A stretch of DNA of 64,000 nt from assembly GCF_904846685.1 (NCBI RefSeq), contig NZ_CAJHBQ010000002.1, positions 248,001 through 312,000 of the forward strand. The letters run 5' to 3'. A program made the position numbers and the translations under genes. The notes beneath the pieces were generated by a model that was given only the letters and a program-made list of their open reading frames with translations, did not search any database and was not told the origin of the DNA. Positions 46,546 to 54,097 of the stretch are shown here, piece by piece. How positions within the stretch are numbered: the stretch's first letter is position 1; each line of letters begins with the position of its first letter. Source of the DNA: Psychrobacter submarinus. Its GTDB lineage: Bacteria > Pseudomonadota > Gammaproteobacteria > Pseudomonadales > Moraxellaceae.

Positions 46546-47772
46546 CTATTCAGTGTCTTCTTCGATGACATCCGTATCGGCAGGCGTGAGCTGAATACGC
46601 TCGCTAGTATTGTCATCAGGTAGGGTTGCGCGGCGCACAGGATTGGTGGTTTGCGGATTAACAATAGCGGATCTAGCAGTAGAGCCGGTGCTTGCTTGGT
46701 CAGTGATGCGCTCGCTTTCATTTTCAGGCAGACCTAGACCGATATTGACACCGCGATTGTCGCCGGTGACTAGGTTATTTAAAGAAGCATTAGCACTGCT
46801 GGCAGCAGCATTGTCGCTTGGCAGGCGTAGCTGAGTGGCGCTACGAATGATCTGCTCTTTGGTTGCGCCAGTATATTGACCCGTCGCTATCGAGGACTCG
46901 CTAATACCTGCGCGACCAAGCTTACCAAAGGTTAGCTTGTTTAACCAAGAGCTATCACGTTTGGTATTGAGCTTAACGCGGCCATCATTGGTCAGCCAGT
47001 TTGGATAGTTAATCTGAAGGAGCGTTTGGTACTCTTGGGCCAGATCAGTGATACCAAGCTTTTGATGCGCGTAAGCCAAGATAGCTAGCGCTTCAGGAAC
47101 AGACTCACTCAATGGATAATATTGTACGACCCATTTGGCACGGTTGACGGCCGCGACATAAGCTTCGCGCTCGATATACCAGTTAGCCGCTGTCAGCTCA
47201 CTTTGTGCAAACTGATTGTAGATAAAGGTCATACGCTGAGCAGCATCAGGAGAGTAGGGGCTATTGGGGTACTTATTGACCAGCTCTTGGAAGTTGGCAA
47301 AGGCAAGACGTAAATAGGCTGTATCACGCTCTGCTTGATTGACTTTAAAGATTTTTAGGCCATCAGATGAGCCTTCCATATTGGCCACGCCGCGTACGTA
47401 ATAGGCGTAACTGACTTGCGGATTAGAAGGATAAAGACGAATGAACTGCTCGGCGCTGGCAGCAGCGAGCTCATAGCTGCCACTAGCGTACTGGGCATAC
47501 ATCACATCGAGCAGTGCTTGCTCTGCATAAGGACCGGTAGGATAAAAAGTGCGCAAGTTATTTAAGTCTTCGATGGCTTGGTTGTAACGACCTTTGTCGA
47601 TTTGTGCAATCGCATCATTATAATAAGCTTGTTCAGACTTTTCGGCCGTCTCGACGGCGTCTACGTCATCGCCTGTTAGGTTTTTAAAAGTCTGGCAGCC
47701 AGCCAAGCTCACACTTAAGGTAAGCAAGGTCATTGAAGATAGTTTGATAAACGTGTTGCCTACAGGGCGCAT
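46546..47772 (-). CDS. bamD: Outer membrane protein assembly factor BamD
   Basis: An essential lipoprotein of the BAM complex that inserts beta-barrel proteins. The lipobox SLAGC puts the acylated Cys at 26. TPR units follow: YYNDAIAQIDKGRYNQAIEDL, YAEQALLDVMYAQYASGSYELA and DTAYLRLAFANFQELVNKYPNS with the conserved YPNSPYSPDA. E. coli BamD has 245 aa; here the product has 408 aa. The extra ~150 C-terminal residues are polar, low-complexity and Thr/Asn-rich, ending in an acidic tail. It is divergent from rluD, the usual arrangement in gammaproteobacteria. Confidence 0.95.
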   Translation of the reverse strand: MRPVGNTFIKLSSMTLLTLSVSLAGCQTFKNLTGDDVDAVETAEKSEQAYYNDAIAQIDKGRYNQAIEDLNNLRTFYPTGPYAEQALLDVMYAQYASGSYELAAASAEQFIRLYPSNPQVSYAYYVRGVANMEGSSDGLKIFKVNQAERDTAYLRLAFANFQELVNKYPNSPYSPDAAQRMTFIYNQFAQSELTAANWYIEREAYVAAVNRAKWVVQYYPLSESVPEALAILAYAHQKLGITDLAQEYQTLLQINYPNWLTNDGRVKLNTKRDSSWLNKLTFGKLGRAGISESSIATGQYTGATKEQIIRSATQLRLPSDNAAASSANASLNNLVTGDNRGVNIGLGLPENESERITDQASTGSTARSAIVNPQTTNPVRRATLPDDNTSERIQLTPADTDVIEEDTE

Positions 47773-48205
47773 ACTTCTCTCCGCACAAAAGGCATAATAG
47801 CAGCGACGCTACTATGCAACATAACAGGTTAATAATAAAAGTCAGTAGTAGCACCAATCGATAGGCTACTAGCAAAAGTTCTGCCTACTTTATAGAATAA
47901 TACAAGCTTCGTCTATTTTTTCACGGTTTATTTTCGCAAGCTGAGCGATTTTGCTGACTATAAAGTTGGCTTTAAACCATACTCGGCTCCAAATAAACTA
48001 CAGCAAAGTGATTATCAATTATATCACTAAGTTTAATTTAAAACAGATAACTGAGTGATGCTGTAGGGTCTGAGCATTTGCCATGCTACAATATATCCCT
48101 AATTAACGGATACTTTATTTTGATAGCCAGCGCGCTAAATTATCAAATAACTGTCTACATTTCTATAAAGTGCACTATGGTGACTTTACGACGACTGAAT
48201 ATGCT
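47773..48205. other. Divergent gap between bamD and rluD
   Basis: About 400 bp with both promoters. I see AT-rich DNA and no convincing hairpin, repeat or frame. Confidence 0.4.
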
Positions 48206-49354
48206 ATGAATGATAATGCCACAAGTACAACACTAAATGCCGATAATGAGATGATTGAAAACGAAGCAGCGTTAGCAGAATTCGATGAGGACTCTCTTGC
48301 TGATGATGGTCTTATGGATGAAGAAATAGAAGACGATGATGAATCAGGCGATGAGGATCAAAGCTCTCAACTGCCAGGTCAACGCGTATTAGAGGTCATC
48401 GATGTGACGCATACCGTGACTGAAAAAGAGTCAGGCCTACGTATCGATAAGCTTGCTTCACAAGTCTTTACTGATTTTTCGCGCGGGCAGCTTCAAGGCT
48501 GGATCGCTGACGGTAGCTTACTGTGCAATGGCAAAGTAGAAAGGCCCAAATACCGCGTTAAGACTGCTGATGTATTGCATTTGTCCACGACGCTGCAGCA
48601 GCATAGTGAAGATCAGCCAGAGAATATCGCCATCGAAGTCGTCTATGAGGATGAGGCGGTACTCGTCATCAATAAGCCAGTTGGCATGGTGGTGCATCCA
48701 GGCGCTGGTAATCAAACCGGCACGTTAGTGAACGCATTATTATATCACTACCCGCAGCAGCACCATTTGCCGCGCGCAGGACTTGTGCACCGTATCGACA
48801 AGGATACCTCAGGGCTGCTCTTGATCGGTAAAACAAAACCGGCACAAATGGCGCTAATGGAGCAGCTCAAAGACAAAAGTGTCTATCGCCATTATCAGTG
48901 TGTGGTTGCCGGAGATCAAGCCAGTTTAAGGCGGCATCAAAGGATCGATGCACCTATCGGGCGTCACCGCAATCAGCGTACCAAAATGACGGTGATGACC
49001 GCTGGACGCGAAGCGGTCACCCATCTATTGAAGATTACCCCGCTCAATGAAAACTACTGCTTATTGGATGTCGGCCTTGAGACCGGACGCACGCACCAAA
49101 TCCGAGTGCATTTAAGTCATATAGGTCACCCTATCGTCGGTGATCGCGTCTATGGCGGCCGTCGTCAGCTACGTGCAGGCTTAAGCGAAGAGCAGCGCCA
49201 AACTATCGGCAACTTCCCGCGTCAAGCTTTGCATGCTTATGCCTTAGGGTTTGTGCATCCGATAACTGATGAAGACATCGAAGTCACCGTGCCGATACCG
49301 AAAGATATGCAGCAGCTCATAGCGGTGCTAAGCGACGATTATGGTTTGGAATAA
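48206..49354 (+). CDS. rluD: 23S rRNA pseudouridine(1911/1915/1917) synthase
   Basis: RluD modifies helix 69 of 23S rRNA. An S4 RNA-binding domain (LRIDKLASQVFTDFSRGQLQGWI) is followed by the catalytic domain. That domain shows NKPVGMVVHPGAGNQTGTLVNAL, the catalytic Asp near 198 in VHRIDKDTSGLLLI, and LETGRTHQIRVHLSHIGHPIVGD. ATG 48206 (MNDNATSTT) is preferred over the frame's ATG at 48170. The ~70-residue acidic N-terminal tail (EIEDDDESGDEDQ) is longer than in E. coli RluD. pgeF follows, the usual pair. Confidence 0.94.
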   Translation: MNDNATSTTLNADNEMIENEAALAEFDEDSLADDGLMDEEIEDDDESGDEDQSSQLPGQRVLEVIDVTHTVTEKESGLRIDKLASQVFTDFSRGQLQGWIADGSLLCNGKVERPKYRVKTADVLHLSTTLQQHSEDQPENIAIEVVYEDEAVLVINKPVGMVVHPGAGNQTGTLVNALLYHYPQQHHLPRAGLVHRIDKDTSGLLLIGKTKPAQMALMEQLKDKSVYRHYQCVVAGDQASLRRHQRIDAPIGRHRNQRTKMTVMTAGREAVTHLLKITPLNENYCLLDVGLETGRTHQIRVHLSHIGHPIVGDRVYGGRRQLRAGLSEEQRQTIGNFPRQALHAYALGFVHPITDEDIEVTVPIPKDMQQLIAVLSDDYGLE

Positions 49355-49448
49355 TCGCTGAGCTGATTTTTGAGCCAATGTGCTGTGTCAATTTAGAGTA
49401 ATGTCAGTTTGGACTTATATCAACTTAGACTTAGGTGAAGCGCAGAAT

Positions 49449-50534
49449 ATGACGAATAAGACAGCTGCTTTAGGCAAGCCACCAGTGCGATTAATCGCTC
49501 AGCTCGATGGTGTCTCTATTTTTCAGACAACAGCGCTGACAAAGACGATTGATAGTGATGATGGCGAAGCAGTTGCTGCAAGCAAGCAACAACTGCAAAA
49601 AGGGCAGGCAAGCTACGGCGAGTTTAATCTTGGCTTACATGTCAATGATGCTAGCCTGACGGTGTTGATGAACCGTATGCGTTTATTGAGCGCAATCAAT
49701 GATCAGTTAAACGCACAACAGGCAAGCGCGCAACCTCTAATGGTTGAGCGTGTACACTGGCTCAATCAAGTGCATGGTAAGCATGTCTATGACGTTGATC
49801 ATAGCACTGATGAGGCGCATCGTAACGCCAAGCTGAGTATGCGCCCAGTAGATGCTGATGCGATGATTAGCCGGCAAACTGGTACGGCTTTAGCGATTAT
49901 GACCGCAGACTGCGTGCCTATTGTTTTGTACCAGCCGGCGACTGAGCAGATTGCAGTGATTCATGCGGGCTGGCAAGGGCTGTCTTGCGGTGTTATCAAA
50001 GCAACTACTGAGCGTTTCGATAGCGATGCCCCTATCATCGCTTGGATAGGGGCTTGTATTAGCCAAGCCAATTATGAAGTCGGTCGCCCAGTATTAGAAA
50101 AATTAGTAGCAGGCTGCACTGATAATCAGTTACTAGACTCGGCAACTCTAAATGATTTTGACGCTTTATTTAGTTGCTCAGCTTTAATAGAAGGCGAGAT
50201 AAGTAAAGACAGTAACTCAAGGCATAAGGTCGGTCGTGATGATTTATACAATAGCGAATTACATAAGAGCTATAAGAGCCATAAAAGTATGGATAAATTA
50301 TCAAATCGCGCTACTCTAAGCACAGAGAATATATCTGCGAATAAAGTCATGCTCAACTTACCGAAGCTCGCTGTTGCACAGCTCGAGCATTTAGGGGTAA
50401 ATGTGGCGAATACCACCGCTATTGATTGTAGCTATGACGATATAAACTACTACTCCTATCGTCGTCAGACCCATCTACAACAGCCAGCGACTGGGCGTAT
50501 GGCTTTACTCATTGTCCGCGGCAGCTATGGTTAA
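49449..50534 (+). CDS. pgeF: Peptidoglycan editing factor PgeF (laccase-domain, YfiH)
   Basis: A multicopper-oxidoreductase-fold protein (DUF152), reported in E. coli to remove L-Ser-containing muropeptide precursors. Motifs: FNLGLHVNDA, VHWLNQVHGKHVYD, DADAMISRQTGTALAIMTADCVPI with the active-site Cys, and VIHAGWQGLSCGVI, GACISQANYEVG, CSYDDINYYSYRR. ATG 49449 with AGGTGA upstream is chosen; 49380 and 49401 are alternatives. A ~50-residue Lys/Ser/Asn-rich insertion (after LFSCSALIEGE) interrupts the core between conserved blocks, absent from typical ~240-aa homologues. It follows rluD by 94 bp. Confidence 0.88.
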   Translation: MTNKTAALGKPPVRLIAQLDGVSIFQTTALTKTIDSDDGEAVAASKQQLQKGQASYGEFNLGLHVNDASLTVLMNRMRLLSAINDQLNAQQASAQPLMVERVHWLNQVHGKHVYDVDHSTDEAHRNAKLSMRPVDADAMISRQTGTALAIMTADCVPIVLYQPATEQIAVIHAGWQGLSCGVIKATTERFDSDAPIIAWIGACISQANYEVGRPVLEKLVAGCTDNQLLDSATLNDFDALFSCSALIEGEISKDSNSRHKVGRDDLYNSELHKSYKSHKSMDKLSNRATLSTENISANKVMLNLPKLAVAQLEHLGVNVANTTAIDCSYDDINYYSYRRQTHLQQPATGRMALLIVRGSYG

Positions 50535-50656
50535 GTGAAAATAAAACTGTCATAAATTGAAAGGCACTACTGGTATAAATTTTCCTTGCGTGCTGCGTCC
50601 CTTCGATGCTGCGCAACATTCATTCCCGTAGCGCTACAACATTTTTATATTGAATC

Positions 50657-50963
50657 TAGGGCGTGTTGAACATTCGACCTTGGCACTGACAGAGACTATT
50701 TTTTAGGCGATTTGCAGATAAAAATGGTAAGTTTAGTCGTTCTAAGCGTCTATTTTTATCAATAAAGCGGCAAAAAATAGTCCTGTCCCTGTTGTTGTCG
50801 TGAGGGCTGATGCTAAAATCGCCCTAGTCGTTGCGACTGTTTAAATAAAATCAGCTAGCCAATGCAATAAGCATTATCTGCAATTTTAACGACGACTAGA
50901 ACACAGCTTTGATAAACTAGTAGCGATCAGCAGTGCGCATTTGTGAATGTTCAACACGCCCTA
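50657..50963. mobile_element. 307-bp MITE-like element, copy 2
   Basis: Same length and orientation as copy 1 at 12215-12521, with four differences that I could find. In this copy the inverted ends pair without the mismatch: TAGGGCGTGTTGAACATTC against GAATGTTCAACACGCCCTA. It ends 48 bp before the start of the flavodoxin-like gene, so it must hold or displace that gene's promoter, and one of the plus-strand frames runs out of it. The sequence just before it (50575-50645) has a small GC-rich palindromic stretch of unknown origin. Confidence 0.87.
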
Positions 50964-51010
50964 CTATAAGTGCTACGGAATCCATAAACCAATTTATTAT
51001 TAGAGCTCGT

Positions 51011-51613
51011 ATGACTACATCTATAGCCGCGACGGCAAATCTCGATAGAACATCTAACTTATCCATAGCGGTTGTTTATCACAGTAATTATGGACACACC
51101 AAGCGCGTTGCTGAAGCCATTGTTACAGGTGCTCGTCAGCAGTTAGCAGAGACACAAGTAAAAGCTATCGATGTCCATGATGTCGATTGGGACTTTTTGG
51201 ATCAAGCCGATCTCATTGTGTTTGGTAGTGCGGTGTATATGGGCAGCTTGACTGCTGGACTCAAGATATTTATGGAAGAGACCTCAAAGCGTTGGTTCCA
51301 TCGTCAGTGGGAAGGCAAGTGGGCGGCCGCCTTTGCCAACTCTGGTGGACTGAGCGGCGATAAGCTTGCGGTACTACAACAAATCAATCTATATTGTATG
51401 CAGCATGGGATGAATTGGATTGGCTTGCCGCTTATGCCGACAGGACACGGTGAGAATGATCTAAACCGGCTATCGAGCTATTTGGGCTTAATGACGCAAT
51501 CTGCTGATGGGCCACCGGAGGAAACGCCTGGCAAGGGTGATATAGATACTGCGATATGGTTTGGCAACCACTTAGCCAAAACTATTATCAAGCACCAACC
51601 GGCAAATGATTGA
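51011..51613 (+). CDS. Flavodoxin / WrbA-like NAD(P)H oxidoreductase
   Basis: An FMN-binding protein of the flavodoxin/WrbA superfamily. The FMN phosphate-loop is VVYHSNYGHTKRVAEAI (~20-36). Later features are ADLIVFGSAVYMGSLTAGLKIFME and KWAAAFANSGGLSGDKLAVL, then GLPLMPTGHGENDLNRLSSYLGLM. The frame opens further upstream inside the MITE-like element, but that part is element-derived, so the ATG at 51011 (MTTSIAATANL) is used. Substrate and partner are unknown. A strong terminator follows. Confidence 0.84.
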   Translation: MTTSIAATANLDRTSNLSIAVVYHSNYGHTKRVAEAIVTGARQQLAETQVKAIDVHDVDWDFLDQADLIVFGSAVYMGSLTAGLKIFMEETSKRWFHRQWEGKWAAAFANSGGLSGDKLAVLQQINLYCMQHGMNWIGLPLMPTGHGENDLNRLSSYLGLMTQSADGPPEETPGKGDIDTAIWFGNHLAKTIIKHQPAND

Positions 51614-51652
51614 TAATAAATAACAGCCCACCACGCAGCTAGACAAATAAGT

Positions 51653-51690
51653 AAGAAGGCGGATATCTCATTGATATCCGCCTTCTTGTT
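51653..51690 (+). terminator. Terminator of the flavodoxin-like gene
   Basis: AAGAAGGCGGATATC pairs exactly with GATATCCGCCTTCTT over a 5-nt loop, followed by a T-rich tail. Confidence 0.9.
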
Positions 51691-51775
51691 TGTGACGCTT
51701 GTGACGTTTATGCCAATGTCTAAGAAGTGGTTTTGAGCAATTGTCTAAAATTTAGGTTAAAGCGCTAAGCTAAAG

Positions 51776-51925
51776 TTATGGCTGAGCGTAGGCACTGTAA
51801 GAGATGACAGGAATGGGGCTAGCACCGAACTGCATAGACTGGCAACCGCTTTGCAGCGCTGCAGATACAACGACCGCACTTAGGGTAAGCGCGCGGATAG
51901 CGGTGGCTTTGAAGATCGCTTTCAA
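51776..51925 (-). CDS. Very small lipoprotein-like peptide (49 aa)
   Basis: The minus strand encodes a 49-residue peptide with start TTG (or ATT just upstream). It shows a basic n-region, MKAIFKATAIRALTL, an Ala/Val-rich hydrophobic core, and a Cys at 28 in SAALQSGC, a loose lipobox, ending in SYSAYAQP. Codon-by-codon it reads like a real secreted peptide, but the start is not ATG and no ribosome site is strong. It sits alone between the flavodoxin terminator and the cytochrome remnant. Confidence 0.45.
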   Translation of the reverse strand: MKAIFKATAIRALTLSAVVVSAALQSGCQSMQFGASPIPVISYSAYAQP

Positions 51926-52270
51926 AATAATGAGTCTCTTAAAATTTAACAACAATAGATAAAGTATACCTGATAGCAGTAGAGACGGGGGTATTTGCTA
52001 TTAAAACAAAACGTTTGTACAGAGATGGACTATATAAACTAGTCTAACTTTTGTAAAGTATTTAAACGAATACGTTAATAAACTAGCAACACTGCAGAAA
52101 TAATATAAAGTCGACTCATAAGGTATTAAATAACGTTGACACGGCTCAGTATGCAAATGCGATAGCTTTTAAGAGCATTGTATTCAAAGCATTATATTGA
52201 CAACCCTGTGCTGCTTCATCAACGCAAAACAACGAATTAAAAATCAAGCTGCTAGCTATACGAGGATATT
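51926..52270. other. Gap before the cytochrome remnant
   Basis: An AT-rich stretch of 345 bp with no gene, hairpin or repeat that I recognise. It should hold the former promoter of the cytochrome gene. Confidence 0.35.
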
Positions 52271-52549
52271 ATGAAGCCACTTTATCTGATGCTATCGATG
52301 TTTGCTATCGGTCTCACTTCTACCGCCGCATTAGCTGAAGCTACAAGTATTCCTGATGCTGCAAGCCTACCTAATGTCAGCCCTGCCAACAGCGATCTAG
52401 TCAACCGCGGTGCGTATATTGCCCGCGCTGCTGATTGTATGGCCTGCCACGGCGATGACTACGTCGGCGGTAACGCGATTGAAACACCGATGGGTGATAT
52501 TTATTCCACTAATATTACGCCCTCAAAACAGTATGGTATCGGTAAATTT
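52271..52549 (+). pseudogene. Truncated cytochrome c (alcohol-dehydrogenase cytochrome subunit type)
   Basis: The N-terminal part of a periplasmic c-type cytochrome: signal peptide (LYLMLSMFAIGLTSTAALAEA), then LVNRGAYIARAADCMACHG with the heme motif Cys56-x-x-Cys59-His60. GNAIETPMGDIYSTNITPS follows, the usual continuation in membrane alcohol/gluconate dehydrogenase cytochrome subunits. After GIGKF the frame runs into the IS3-family element and ends at 52594. The missing part is not found on the far side of the IS, which lies directly by tolB. A full-length member would have several hundred residues. Confidence 0.85.
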
Positions 52550-52594
52550 GACCCCTGCCGTCAATCCCGTATATATAAACTTGGGAGATTTTAG

Positions 52595-53464
52595 TTACGC
52601 AGCCTGACGATAATAATCAAACCACACCTGTCTTGGTGATTTATAACCCAAACCCTTTTGAATCCTCGTCTGATTGTAGTACAGCTCGATGTATCTAATA
52701 ATATCGTTGATCGCTGCAAATCTAGTCTTATAATCCTGATGATATACCAGCTCGTTCTTTAAAGTGCCCCAGAAGCTTTCTATTGGAGCGTTATCGAAAC
52801 AGTTGCCTTTGCCGCTCATTGAGCCTATAAATTGATGCTGCTTAATGGTCTTGTGGTAGGCGTGACTGCAATACTGACTGCCTCTGTCAGAGTGAACGAT
52901 TAGCTCTTTGCTGGGCCGTTTATTTTTAATTGCCATATTGAGTGCACGACATACTAAATCTGCGGTCATGCGTTTGTTGATGGCATAACCAACCAGCTCT
53001 TTGGTGTATAAGTCTTTGACTCCTGCTAAGTACAGCCAGCCTTCATGTGTCCAGATATAGGTGATGTCACTGACCCACGCCTGATTAGGACACTTGGCAT
53101 CAAACTGCTGATCCAGCACGTTATCATAGACCAGTTTGTTGTGATTAGAGTCAGTGGTGACTTTAAAGCGCTTATGACGACGACATTTAATGCCGTGTTC
53201 CTCTTTGATGCTTCTTACCATATATAGGCTAATGTCATGCCCTTGCTCGCTTAGATGAGCATGCAGTCGATCTACGCCATAACGTTCTTTCGTTTCATTG
53301 TGAGCGGCTTTAACCAGTAACTCGCACTGATTACGATGTATCTGCTGACAGCTGATATGACGACCTAGCCAGTCATAGTAGCTTGAGGGTTTAACCTGTA
53401 GTACGCGGCACATGCTACTAATGCTAAAGACTTGCTGATTGTCTTTAATAAAGGCGTACTTCAC
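52595..53464 (-). CDS. IS3-family transposase OrfB (DDE catalytic domain)
   Basis: The catalytic part of the transposase, 289 aa from a GTG start. The HTH_21 domain (FSISSMCRVLQVKPSSYYDWL) precedes the RNase-H-fold integrase core with the triad visible in WVSDITYIWT (Asp), VHSDRGSQYCS (Asp) and APIESFWGTLKNE (Glu). In IS3 elements OrfB is made as an OrfA-OrfB fusion by -1 frameshifting. Here the two frames are the same, but 148 bp with four in-frame stops lie between them, so a fusion is not made by the normal route. Confidence 0.9.
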   Translation of the reverse strand: MKYAFIKDNQQVFSISSMCRVLQVKPSSYYDWLGRHISCQQIHRNQCELLVKAAHNETKERYGVDRLHAHLSEQGHDISLYMVRSIKEEHGIKCRRHKRFKVTTDSNHNKLVYDNVLDQQFDAKCPNQAWVSDITYIWTHEGWLYLAGVKDLYTKELVGYAINKRMTADLVCRALNMAIKNKRPSKELIVHSDRGSQYCSHAYHKTIKQHQFIGSMSGKGNCFDNAPIESFWGTLKNELVYHQDYKTRFAAINDIIRYIELYYNQTRIQKGLGYKSPRQVWFDYYRQAA

Positions 53465-53470
53465 TAACTG

Positions 53471-53626
53471 TCACTTCGGGCATAGCCCTACGCCTTGCGT
53501 CACTAAAACAGTCTCCCAGACTGTTTCTTAACGTTCCTCATTGGCAAAGTACGCCGTCGCCTCATTCGAGCATAGCTCTCATCTTGCGTCGGGGCGAAGC
53601 AGTGCTTCGCTTTATCCCTCCTCATT
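53471..53626 (-). repeat. Two related stem-loop modules inside the IS3 transposase junction
   Basis: Module B (53471-53542) and module A (53560-53626) share the order: a small stem GRGC-ATA-GCYC, then CTTGCGTC, a larger hairpin, and CCTCATT. The small stem is GGGCATAGCCC in B and GAGCATAGCTC in A, so both sides of one base pair changed together. The larger hairpins differ in sequence (AAACAGTCT/AGACTGTTT at 53506-53526; GCGAAGC/GCTTCGC at 53594-53610). Between the modules 17 bp still encode TAYFA of the transposase. Removing 60 bp between two CCTCATT copies would restore an uninterrupted EILNEATAYFA reading. Confidence 0.75.
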
Positions 53627-53887
53627 TAAGATCTCGCGCTCCTCTTCAGCCACTTTAAGCTGCCGCTTGAGCTGCTTTATTTCCTGAAGAGCCGTCATAA
53701 GATCAGGATCGTATTGTTCAGTGCCCACAAGCTTGCCTTGATTGGCTTTATTCTGCCAGTTAGATAAGGTTTGCATGGCGATCCCGAGCTGCTTTGCAGT
53801 AGCTGAAATATTGCCATTATTATCCGCTATCTTTTTAACAGCTTCGGCTTTAAATTCTGTGCTGTAAGTTCTAACTTTCTTGGTCAT
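53612..53887 (-). CDS. IS3-family transposase OrfA (helix-turn-helix)
   Basis: The 91-aa DNA-binding subunit: TYSTEFKAEAVKKIADNNGN, then ISATAKQLGIAMQTLSNWQNKA (the helix-turn-helix), followed by a leucine-zipper-like helix LQEIKQLKRQLKVAEEEREIL. In active IS3 elements a slippery A-AAA-AAG usually lies near the following Lys-Lys; here the helix runs into NEEG and a stop created by stem-loop module A. Confidence 0.88.
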   Translation of the reverse strand: MTKKVRTYSTEFKAEAVKKIADNNGNISATAKQLGIAMQTLSNWQNKANQGKLVGTEQYDPDLMTALQEIKQLKRQLKVAEEEREILNEEG

Positions 53888-54004
53888 GGTAAACTCCTGT
53901 CAATACGCTTAGTTTACCAAGTTTAGTTGTACGGTTTCTTCAGCATAGCTCATATAAAGTTTAGTATATTTATGACGACAAGCTTTTTATCTGTTTGAGC
54001 TCAA

Positions 54005-54047
54005 ACAACAAAGCGCCTAATAAACCATTAGGCGCTTTGTTGTTTTT
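54005..54047. terminator. Terminator of the tol operon
   Basis: AACAACAAAGCGCCTAAT pairs with ATTAGGCGCTTTGTTGTT over a 5-nt loop, followed by T residues. It lies ~50 bp after the tolB stop on the minus strand and about 60 bp from the IS end. Confidence 0.93.
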
Positions 54048-54097
54048 AGGGTTATGAACCTGTAGAGCGAACGCGCATTTGCTATTTGATCTATCCG

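Larger units (their letters stand above)
52549..53942 (-). mobile_element. IS3-family insertion sequence
   Basis: The element carries orfA and orfB on the minus strand. Its outer right end is TTCTTCA at 53942. The ends pair imperfectly: CCGTATATATAAACTTGG inside the left end against CCGTACAACTAAACTTGG (complement) inside the right end. The left boundary is uncertain (52549-52566). No direct repeat at the boundaries is convincing. Two stem-loop modules interrupt the orfA-orfB junction. The element cut a cytochrome c gene. Confidence 0.82.

Noticed and set aside
50933-51010. Upstream ATG for the flavodoxin-like gene at 50933
   Set aside because: It lies inside the MITE-like element and adds 26 residues without family similarity; ATG 51011 is preferred.
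53471-53626. Integron attC site
   Set aside because: The stems lack the paired RYYYAAC / GTTRRRY core sites, so they are not attC-like.
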